Of a stretch of 64,000 nt of DNA, positions 32,501 through 42,800 are shown piece after piece. A program made the translations under genes and the position numbers. Every line of letters begins with the position of its first letter. Position 1 is the stretch's first letter. The notes beneath the pieces are model-generated. The model was not told where the DNA came from, did no database searches, and saw only the letters and a program-made list of their open reading frames with translations. This DNA is from Amoebophrya sp. A120 (taxonomy: Eukaryota; Sar; Dinophyceae; Syndiniales; Amoebophryaceae). Location of the stretch: positions 1,691,984 to 1,755,983 of the forward strand of contig CAJINV010000014.1 of assembly GCA_905178155.1 (NCBI GenBank), read 5' to 3'.

Positions 32501-35069
32501 ATGTCTTTATGAAGGTTTCAGTGATGGAAACTCGTCAAAATGGATGAAGTATGCTTGCCTTATTTGCCTTGTTTGTCACGCATAGAATAGAAATATTACC
32601 AATACATCAGTGATAAGCTTGACTTGGAAGACACGGACAGACACAGAAGTAAAAGGCGCATACGCGAATGATTTTGTTGGCGTGCCCAGAGAAAATCTGT
32701 CATGACCTCCAGAGCGCGTGGCCAGCATGGTTTATGATGCCAATCAGCAATGAAAACTCACTAAGCAGGCCTAGCAGCAGATGAAGAATCATCTGGCAAA
32801 ATTAGAATTACTACCTCCCATGCTTCTGTAAACTAATAACCTGGGAACTCTCACTCACACTGTACTACCCTGCGTCCCATTTCACACCATGCAAGTCAAC
32901 ATTTTCACTTCGTCGATTTCCCACCTGACCCCTCCGTAGTCTTCTTGTGCATCATACAGACCATGTATCTTTTCGTTGCCCAGCTCCGCGGTTCGTGCGC
33001 AGGTGTTGCTGTTTTTCCAGAGCTCGACATAAGATTTTGTTTTTTGACCGGATTCGTGGTCCGCACGACAGGTCGCAGCGGCAGCGGAAGTGCCACTTTC
33101 AAACGGTAAGGCAAGCGCGCCCGCCCACTTGAGCTCTCGAAGGGTGTGGAAAAGCGTTTTTGCTTTTTGTCTGTCTCCCTTTCTAACGGCCAAAGCTGCA
33201 GCATTAAGAAAAGCGTATCCTCCGACCTTGTCGAATTTCTGGCTTTCCAAAGACACCTGCCGGTCGCTGTACGCATCAGCAAGATTGCGGGCAGCAGAGG
33301 GTAGAAACATCGGGTACTTCGTATTCGAACCGTGCACACTGCTCAGGGCCCGCGCCTGGTCAGTTTTGCGTCCACTAGTCTGATAAGCACCGAAGCCATT
33401 AATGCCTTCCATGTGCCCGTGACTGAAATATTTGTCCAAACCCATGTGAGCCCACAGCGACAGCTGTTCGTCTACTAGGTGTATGCACTGCAAATATGTC
33501 CAGATCTGGAAGTCAAAGTCATGCACAATTTGCGAATGCGCAGCATCTACCTTTAGAAGCTTGCGGGCCGTAGCATGAGAGGTAGCTTCCTATTAAACGC
33601 CTTTTCTTCTCCTGTAGGACGAATCGCCTACTTGCGCATCTTCGACCGACTTAAAAGTTCCTATAGCCGTTTACTTTTGTTTCGTTTTTCTGATTGCTTT
33701 CAGCGTGCAATTATACAGGTTCTTCTAGAAATTATCGTTATGTCGCTGCCCAGAAGATGTTGTGCTGCTAGCATCAGCATCACAAACTCGCACTCATTCT
33801 TCCAGACATCCGAAATTTTTGGTATTTGCAATGCATAACCGGTACGGTAAGCAACCGGGTTAACAGCTCGTCGCGAAACTCCATGCTACCTTGCAGCGCG
33901 ACCACAACTTCTTCCTCTGTGGAGTGCTTCTCGATCGCCAGGCGCGCAATCAGAGCAGGGTTGTTAGTACTGGGGTCGGCTTTGTCCTCGTCGGCAGCAG
34001 AATCAGCAGCCTTCACTTCTGCCGGCCATAGGTTCAAGAACGTCTCATCTGCCGACGACCGGTACTCGACTCCCCCCCGTGCTGCCGGACCTTCCGTGAT
34101 TTCTTGCGCCTGTGGAACGAGCCGGTCCCGCCGTTTGTCTTTCTTGAATATCCGCGTGACCCTTTGCAGCGTTTGGTCTGGGCCCGGCTGCGAAGCAGTA
34201 CCTTTGGGGAGTGATTCACTCACACGCGTGCGCACGTGTTCATCCATGATAAATTCCTTGGTCGGGCGGATGAAGGCTTTCAAGGATGACGTTTCGCCCC
34301 GCGTGGCGCGGACCAGTGCTTCGTCCTCGTTCATGCGCTCGGCGTTGCCTTTCAGCCACTCCCGGGTGTACTCGTGCAGATTAGCTAATGGGTCCAACCC
34401 AAGCGTCGTATCTGTCATAGCGCTCTTCAGCGAGTCTCCTTCTAAGGCGTCGGCAAGCACATCCACCTCGGCCTGCGACCACGTCCTGCTTCTACGCACC
34501 AGAACCTCGAGCGCGTCTTCGCTCAACGAGTCCCGCAAGGCCCGCAAATCGTTCGCCAACAGAGCACTGTACGTCGCCCGCTTGGCACTGTGGTCTTCGA
34601 TGCTGCTGATCAAATTTGCCGACGCGGCAGTCACAGCATTGGATGAAATGAACTGGGCGGCACCGCCGGCAGGGGTGGAGGTCATAATATGGTCACTCTG
34701 GAGGTCCTGCTGAGGTGCAGCCAAAACGGCGCTCGCAATTCCAGTTCCGTCACGACGACCTCCATGCACTGCGATCGCCCTTCGTTGTTGCGAGGATGCA
34801 GCAGCTGCAAGAGCGCCGTGAATGATGGTGATCTGCACCCCTGCCGCAGCGCAAAATAAGAAAACGCGCCGGCAGCTGCGACTGCAAGAAAGTAGAGCGG
34901 AATAAGCGGGCAGAGAGGTAGTGGCCCTGTGGGCCGCTGCTACTTCTACTTGGGGGGCGTTTTCATTTTTCGGGTTGCAGTTGTGGAGGTGCAGCACGGG
35001 GCGGGAGACTTTTCCGCTACAGGCGGGATGACCTCTGCCGTTGCCCATCATCAACGAGGAGACTGGCAT
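29585..35069 (-). CDS. Large GPAT/DHAPAT-like acyltransferase
   Basis: Seven exons (35069..33838, 33476..32939, 32502..30846, 30581..30418, 30199..30071, 29911..29841, 29744..29585) total 3,951 nt, 1,316 residues; all six interruptions are elements. The best functional clue is LFWDVPAYVDKMRHAG and then FALFPEGGRSLS near residue 947, matching the spacing of the LYW...YV..M...G....FF.EG.RS block of glycerol-3-phosphate and dihydroxyacetone-phosphate acyltransferases, followed by VILPIVAS at the expected motif IV position. The HX4D catalytic motif that should precede it is not visible, so activity is doubtful or the motif is displaced by insertions. Residues 69-93 form a hydrophobic N-terminal segment. 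Joins include YDAQEDIANLF, LLISRKDRLL and AKEEYQKLISG, all in frame. Confidence 0.55.
29751..29840. mobile_element. Introner-like element, very short
   Basis: 90 bp between exact 6-bp repeats ACGTAC (29745-29750, 29841-29846). Contains GCATGACAAATT. The period is 96 bp, so keeping or removing it preserves the frame; it could be retained as 32 extra residues. Confidence 0.55.
29917..30070. mobile_element. Introner-like element, B-sized
   Basis: 154 bp. The upper end is a diverged TACGCTGTGTAAAG-type end. Flanks GGCAT/AGCGA match poorly. The join LLSRVA-MELWRW is in frame; without it the upstream exon stops at once. Confidence 0.5.
30205..30417. mobile_element. Introner-like element, family B-like
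   Basis: 213 bp. Ends TATGCATTGCAAAAGAGATG and the inverse of TATGCTCTGCAAAAATT. Flanks TCCTT/TTCTT match at 4 of 5. Removal restores the frame. Confidence 0.75.
30587..30845. mobile_element. Introner-like element, singleton type
   Basis: 259 bp. Ends TATGATAGTGGACAAATC and the inverse of TATGATAGCGGACAAC. Exact flank TCCTG (30582-30586, 30846-30850). Removal restores the frame. Confidence 0.87.
32508..32938. mobile_element. Introner-like element, family C ends, long interior
   Basis: 431 bp, longer than other C copies. Ends TATGAAGGTTTCAG and CCTGACCCCTCCGTA. Exact flank GTCTT (32503-32507, 32939-32943). Removal joins two long exons in frame (AQEDIANLFRTY). Confidence 0.82.
33482..33837. 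mobile_element. Introner-like element, singleton type
   Basis: 356 bp. Ends TATGCACTGCAAATATGTCC and the inverse of TATGCATTGCAAATACC. Flanks AGGTG/ACCGG diverged (2 of 5). Removal restores the frame. Confidence 0.68.
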
Positions 35070-36801
35070 TGTTTGATTACTGCTACTTAATTCTAATTGT
35101 GGGTGTGATCGCAGGAGCCTTGTCGTTTTCTTTAACAACAATCACCAAACAGCCAACCCAACAACCTCACGTTAACGTTTTGATTTTTCCCAAGCTGTTC
35201 TTTTTTTTTTGGCGGCTTTTTTTAGTTATCCGAGAGGAGTGCTGAAAGAAAAAGATGATTTGAAATTTTATAAATATAAGGCGCTCCTTGAGCAAAGGTT
35301 TACAACGGAGATACATGAATATAGAATATGAGTTTCAAAATGCTTGTTCTTGTGCCTCTACGCGTAACATCAACTAATTTCGACAGAGCTAACACTCGTG
35401 AATGCTTTGGATGACAACTATCCACCAGCACGTATTTGATTCTATTTGGGTCGATGCTCGTCAGCTACACCTTCTGCTTAGCAGCTACGAAACATTACGC
35501 TGTGCAACAGATACGTCAATGCTAGTGTATTCTGTGGCCGTGTGTCGCTCGTTGTTAGCTATTCAGGGTTGTTCTTTGGATCGAAGATTTTTGGGGATCA
35601 ACCAACGCAACAGGATAATACATGCAACGTGTTTGATATGCTGTGTCACAACTTCTACTTCTGCCTCGAGGGATACAATTCGAATTCAGCTTTTCACAAT
35701 TTCTTTGCCAGTGCAACCGACTTCTTTGCTAGTGCAACTTTTCGGAGCAGCCGACTTCTTTGCTAGTGCAACTTTTCGGAGCAGCCGACTTCTTTGCTAG
35801 TGCAACCATTCATCTTGTTATTAGCGGTGGTCTTCTATAGAGCTGAGATTCGGTATGAAGATCGGTGCAGATGTGATCCAGATCTCAACACTTGTCCCTC
35901 GCAGCGTGCATCATTTCTCGTTTTATTTGCCGCGTACCGATTCTTTTTTCTCTGGAGGATCGATGGAAATCTAGTCTATGGTTGAATACAACAGAACGTA
36001 AGAGACAAATTTTATTTACACGAATGATCACAGTGGCATCGTCCACCCATTTGGCTGAGTGCGAGTGCCAACACCTGCAGATGACTGTTACCCCTGGCTG
36101 CACGTCGGTTCGATGCTCACTGCCAGGGTTTTTTCCTGGTTGCCTTCTCGAAAAATCAAGGGAAAAGAAAACTGAAATAAACGAAGTACTGAAAAAGAAA
36201 AGAGCTATTCTTTCATCATCTGTGGCTTTGCACTAACGCTATCACTATCAGTCTGTTGCTGAAGTGAGATGTGAGCTTATTGTCCCCATTCGACGAAAAA
36301 GTCATCGGTATGCATAGCAGGTCAAACATCTTTGCTTCTGTTGAAGCTTGACCGACGAGCGAAGTTTTCACAGGAAGAACTCAAGAGCTATTTCTTATCC
36401 GTTTTACTGTACAGGCTTTGCTGGTTCTATGCAATTCAAGGCAGGCTAACTTTCGGTGCTCGTGGTGACAAACCTAATTTACAAAGTGATAATCATATCA
36501 ACTGTCGTAGCTGCTCCTGCTCGTCTACATTTAGATCATAGCGCTTGCTCTTTCAGATAGTAATAGATACTTTTCAACAAAGATCGTCAAAGTCAAAATG
36601 GACAAACACGCACCAGTGTGGACAGTGTGCTGTGCCAGAAGTACTCACTAACGGAAGTTGTAAATCGTCGAAAAGAAAAAAAAAATGCGGCTGGTACTCG
36701 CGCTCGTTGTCTTTGGTGCCGCGGTTCACTACTACGTGTACTAAATCTTTTGAACAAAAACTAAAACCACGGCAACATAAGACATACATAGACATCGGCC
36801 T
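35070..36801. other. 1.7-kb spacer with tandem repeat
   Basis: No convincing gene. AT-rich, with one short tandem array at 35700-35806. It lies between the 5' end of the acyltransferase-like gene and the 3' end of the giant gene. Confidence 0.4.
35700..35806. repeat. 34-bp tandem repeat, about 3 copies
   Basis: Units of CCGACTTCTTTGCTAGTGCA plus 14 bp (CTTTTCGGAGCAG end) at 35717-35750 and 35751-35784, with partial copies on both sides. Confidence 0.85.
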
Positions 36802-39800
36802 TCAACGTGGCGGCCGCGGAGAGTCGTCAAACGCGAAATTTTTCTCACGCGACCATCTCTGTGGATTTCTGCCCCTTGTCCCTCCTTCCCGCCACGTCTT
36901 TCGCTGTGGTGCTCCACCTGCGATGTTGTTAGCTGCACTACTTGAAGAGCTTCTAGTTCTTCTTGTCACACGCCTCGCAGTTCCTGCATTTCGACCACGC
37001 TGGTTTCGCCTTTGGAGATGACGCAGTTGACCACTATCATGACCACCTTTTGCATTCGCTACGGCTCTCGCGTGGTGTCTGTTGAATGTAGGTGAAGTTG
37101 ATGTAGATGCGATGTTTCCGCTTTCTACCAACCGTCTCTCCACGCCCCGGTAGGCATCTTCCAGCCGCTCCACATTCCCGTACTTTTCCAAGAGCGCGCA
37201 CTTCTCCTCCCCGCCCGTTGTCCCGCCGAACATCGTGTCCAGGACGACATTCCCGCTGCACAAGGTGCTCAAGGGCCCGGAAAACCCGACGTCGTCGTAG
37301 AATTCGAGCTGTTTGGCCTTCTGCTTCCCCAAGGTAGTCTATGAGAGTGCACAACTCCCCCTCCTCCTCATTTGTCATGCAAAATTGCAAGTCCACCCTT
37401 TGTCTTGTAGCACTGTTTGCATGACAGACTCCGGAATCCAAAACAACACTGCACTCTTCTAGGAATTTGTCATGCAAGAGCTGCATCTTTGCCAGCGCTT
37501 GTGTTGCTCTTCATGCAACACAAATGAGGGGGAAGGGGAGTTGTGCACTCTCATATAGTCTCGATGTAGCTCATGTCCGTTGAGTTGTAGCACATCGTTA
37601 GCTATTCTGTGCAAAAGTGTCGTAGTCGTAGTAATGCAGTCATGCATGACAAATCCAATATTTCTACCTGAACTAGCATGACAAATTGCTTTTTTGTTCT
37701 TGAGAAAATTTGTGATGCGATTCATGCTAGTACGATACTTTTGCAATGCATATTAGCAGCGTGTTCTTCCGGGCCAGCAACTCTGTGGCGTACTGCGTTT
37801 TGCATATCCACAGGGAATTTCTCGCACACGTACAAAGACATGCGGTCTCTGCATGACAAAACTTGGCTTCAGCACTAGTTTAGCATGACAACTGTTACAC
37901 TTCAAATTGGCGAAATTTGTGATGCATCTTGTACATGTACGGGAAATTTATATTGCATATTGTACGCGTTACCGCACCACTGGTTACTAATGCTGGTCTA
38001 TCCAGTGCAAAAGTATCGCACTCGTACTAATCGCAGTCATGCATTTACAAATCTCGTTTCCAAGACAAATCAGCATGACAAATTCCGTTTGTCATGCTGG
38101 GCTAATTTGTCACGCGATTTATACTAGTACGATGCTTTTGCAATGCATATGGTCCAGGGGCTGGTGGTGCCAAACGGGTTCGACCGCTGCTCCAAATTGT
38201 ACTTCCCCGCTTGAAAGTAGATGGACGGATCCGTCGCCGATCCGGCGAAGTTATGGATTGCAAAAGCATGATCGCCATCGTAGGGGTAGAAGTTTGATTA
38301 CAGATCTTTGGCCTAATCCTAATGCAAAATTAGCACTACATATTGATGCACTTTTTCTCTCAAAGCATTGGTACTAGGACGAGGAGAGGACTTCTGCAAT
38401 GCATAGAACTGCGCGGCTCCCAATTTCGGCTCGCAGTCCTCCGGAATGTAGACGTAACACGCCCCATCTAGCAGCGTCGCGACCGTCGCGCGATCAGGCC
38501 CCCGAAAGTTGTAGTTCTGCTCTGTGAAAGCTCCTATGCAATGCAAAAGTACTTCGCATTCGTGGAAATTGCAAAAATGACAATTTTTTTTTTATTTCAC
38601 GTTGAACAAATTGTCATGTTCGAGCTGGATCTTGTAGAAAAGCAAAAGCGCTACTTTTTGCGCATGATCGCAATTAGAATTCCTACAAGCACGACATCAC
38701 CTTTGCAAGGGATAGATCCTTCGGTGACTCGGGACATGGAGTTTAGGTTGTAGAAAGTGAAATGCTATGCACTGCAAAAGTATCGTAGTCGTATGAATTG
38801 CAGCAATGCATAACAAATCTGGTTTGCTACCCGAATCTACATGACAAATTGCAGTCTTCTTCTTGAGAACATTTGTCATGCGATCTGTACGTATACCCAT
38901 ACCAGTACGATGCTTTTGCAATGCATAAATGCCTCGAAAACTCCTCCTTTTTCACCCGGACACACTCTTCGTAGCAACTGTCGTCAATCTCCGACAGCAT
39001 CTTCTCCCGGATCACGTCCGCGGACAGGGTCGTATGGGAGTGTCAGGATTGAAATCGTCAAAGTTGAAATGATTTGTCATGCATAAAATGCATGGCGCGA
39101 AGTACGTGTGTTGCAGAGCAGGCAAGTGAGGCCGATTGAAGCCTGTTTAGGGTTAGGGCTCGAGCTGCAGAAGTAGCATGAGAGAGTCAATCTTTTGTAC
39201 CTCAGCAGCATTACAAACTGGATTTAGGCACAACCAAAATTTGTCTTGCGCCACTTGGAAACTGGGGCTCAACTGGCATCCATTTTGCGCATGGCAAATT
39301 ATTTCACCTTTGACGATTTCAAACCTGACACACCCATAGGTCGCATTGGTGACGTAGTTCGTGTCGTAGTCGTGGTAACTTGTTGGGGACGTGGAGTATG
39401 CTGTGCAAAAGTATCGCACTCGTACTAATTGCAAATATGCATGACAAATCTCCCTCCCAAGGTAAAACAGCATTACAAATTTCACTTTTCTTCTTGCCAA
39501 AACTTGTAATGCAATTTATACTAGTACGTTACTTTTGCAATACATATGGCGACTGTGGCGGCCATGGTCGTCTTTTGCGGGATCGACATGCCGGCGTCGA
39601 GCTCGAACAGTCTCTGTAAATGGTATTCCCCGGTGAAGGCCGCTTTCTCGTACTCGTCTACAAGTTTCGAATTCAGTTCCGGCACGGCGAAACTGGTGGG
39701 GGAGAGAATGCAGTAAAACAACTCGCGGTCGTCTGGAAGGAAATCCGTATCATAGTCCACTGCGTTGTTATTTATCGTCGTGACCGCCGGGTCCGTCGCG

Positions 39801-42800
39801 ATCGCCTGGCATTTCGTGAAATCCGGCTCGTTCGCGGGGAGGGTCAGCTTCGCGAGTCTCTGCACGTCCGAGATTAATCTTTTCTGCGTGTACAGCGTTG
39901 GGTCGGTGGCGGAGGGAGTAGGAAGGACGCTCTGTGTGCGGTGAGAACAAACAAGGTCGAGTTTCTCTTTCTTGTTGCTCCAGAAAGTAGCGCTTGATAT
40001 CTTGCTTTGCAACAAATGCGTGCACTAACCTGCTCGGTATCAGGGATACAATCACCATCAAGGCCGACGACGTAAAAATCACACATCACAAGTTGTCAAA
40101 GTCATATACCGCACGTAGAGAAATAAAAACAGATCGAAATCACGCGGGTCGTGGGGGGGTAAGTGTACGAGATGAGGATCATGAAGTAATAAAGCAGAAA
40201 AAACCATAAAAAAATTATACCGTATGCCGCATGCAGGTGGCTAATTTTCCCGCCGTGACCAGTCTTTCCGCGTCGGCAGCGCTGTTCGCGAACTGATTCC
40301 CGCCTCGTCCAAAAAACAAATTTGTGTACTCGTCGTACGTCTGGCGGTAGAGCTGTAAGAAATCGTAGACTGCAAGTTTTGTCTTTGCCGGCAAATCCAT
40401 GTTGGACAACTTTACCAAGTCCGCTTCCGTCACAGCTGCGTCGGTTTTCACAAAGTTTTCCACCTTCGTACTGATCGTGGCATCGGGTAAAGAGTGGGCG
40501 GAGACCTGGTGATGAAACGATTCAATTCTGGACAAATTTGCAATCACGAACAAGCGAACACGAACAGGTCGATATGCGTAAGTACGCCACCTCGATATCA
40601 ATCTTACGTCTCAGGCGCGAACCCTGTTCTTCAGAAGTTAGAGATACCTGCTCTGTCTGATAGTTGGAGTATCTGCAGGAAGGTAAAGTAATACAGACGT
40701 GTTGTACCTGCAGCTTCCTCCCCCAAAAATCCACAACTTCTTCTCCTTCACGACCTTCGCTTGATGCAACACCCCGCTCCAGCAACTCCCGGATCCTGGT
40801 AAAGGAAAACGCAGCTTGCACCTGGTCCATCGCGCATTTCTGCGCCGCTTTCAGCACCACTTGTTCCACCCTTTGTTTCATCTTGGCGACCAGTTTCGCG
40901 CGGAGGCAGAAGTCGCTGTACGACAGCTGCTGCAGCAAATTGCTGTCCGGCATCAAATCGTTGTCCACGTCCTGCATCAGCGTCAAATCCGACGGGTGCT
41001 CGGTTTCTGCGCTGTACTGGTCGCAATTCGCGTACCCGAGGCCAACTTCGAGCATGTCCTTCACCGGTACGTCGAGACATTGATCGTTGTTCCGATCCAG
41101 CGTTTGAAACAATTTCGCTAGGCTCTCCGTGTTCAATAGTTCCTGCATTAGAGGAAGTTGCTTAAAAGGGTTTGAGTACTGGGAACTACTCGCAGGAAGG
41201 GAGGAAGACTCTGAACTTCCTCCGCCGACCAACTCCTTCAAAGGTTCCACCACCGCCTCAAAAAACTGCTTCCCCTCCGTGACCGACATGATCCCGCTGC
41301 CTAAATTCGTCGAAATTAACCCCGCGTTCCTATTGTACGCCCGGAGTTGCTTCTTCAGATCTCCTGCTTGCTTGTTCACAATTTGGTACTTCAGCGAGCT
41401 GATCCCCTTCTCGACCGTCTCAACTGCCTTTGGGACCACGAGGGTTTGAAAATTATCCACAAACTCATCCTTCGACAATTGCCAGGGTAAGCAGCCGGTG
41501 CGGAGCAGCTTCACATCGTTTTTATTGCTTAGCTCAAACCCGACGGGTAACAGCTCGACGTTGGTCGCTTCGTGCAGCCCGGAGGTACCACCAGTGATGG
41601 ACTGGACGAGGGAGACTTTGGACAGAGAGTCCGCCGCCTTCGCGGAGAGTAAACCGTTGCTGCCCTGGAGCGAGCGCAAGGAGCTCCTGCTGTCCGGGTT
41701 GTATGGCTGAATGCTGGAGCTGCTGATCCTGTCCTCGCTATTCCGGGCAGCAGCGTCGACTACATCCTTTGGCTTTGCTGGTGCACTTATTGGTGGGGAT
41801 GAAAGTGTAGTCTCGACCGCAGCTTGTGTATGTGTGGCGAGCCCGCTCATGCTTGTTCGCCAATTCACACCGGGGAACGGCTTTGCTGACGCGCCGGCGC
41901 GACTTGTCTGACTACTTCCACTGCTTTTCATGGAGGCCACGACCTGCGAAATTGACCTCTTCTCTGTTTCACCCCCCGCGGCACCAAAACTGTTCCACCT
42001 GGATCTTTGCGCTTGCAACAAGTGCCTGACGCGGTGGAAGTTCGGAATCAGATCCACACTCGATCCGCCTACCACCTCGCCTTCTGCCGTTTGCTCCAAT
42101 CCGATGTCATCCGCGGACAGGAATGGGTTGTAGGCGGGAGACGAACCGCCCGCCTCCGCTAATATTCCGGGCGAAAAAACCGACTCACTCTCGCTGTTCT
42201 TCGGCACACACCCCGCACCGTCGATTTTGTAGGCGACCGGGGAGGAAATGGACAAAGAAGTGCTGTCGCTTCCACCACTCCCGCACCTCCTGTGGGCGGC
42301 ATGCAGTGGATCCTTGGCTAGCATCAGCAACCCGAGGATCGTTTTCACGACCAGAGCCTTGTGTTCCTCCGACACACTGGCGTCGAAGCTGTACCCGTAC
42401 GGCTTGTACGACTCGTTGTAGTAAAGTTTCGTCAGTTTCGCAGCAGCGTCGTCGTTTTCCAGCGCCGTTTCCGCGGCGGAGAGAGGCCCGCTTGCGGCTA
42501 AAACGGTTGTCGTGTCCTTGATCAAATTTTCCAAAAAGCTTTTCTCGTCCTGGTTGTAATGTGGGTTCAATGTTTGCTATGCAATACAAATTTCCCGTAC
42601 ACGACGTACAAGATGCATCACATCAAATTTCACCAATTTGAAGTTTAAAACTTGTCATGCTAAACTAGGAAATCGGAGCCAACTTTTGCCATGCAGAGAC
42701 CGCACTTGTACGTGTACGGGAAATTTCATGTGGATATTTGCGCCTGCTGATGTGCCGTGTAGTTCATTACTCCATATGCTTCGACGGTTTCCGTGTATTT

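Noticed and set aside
36802-37486. Alternative reading frame through the 3' end of the giant gene (149-residue frame)
   Set aside because: A wrong join at the family D element leads into it; the 5-bp rule with flanks TTGCA/TTGTA gives the other frame, which has better composition.
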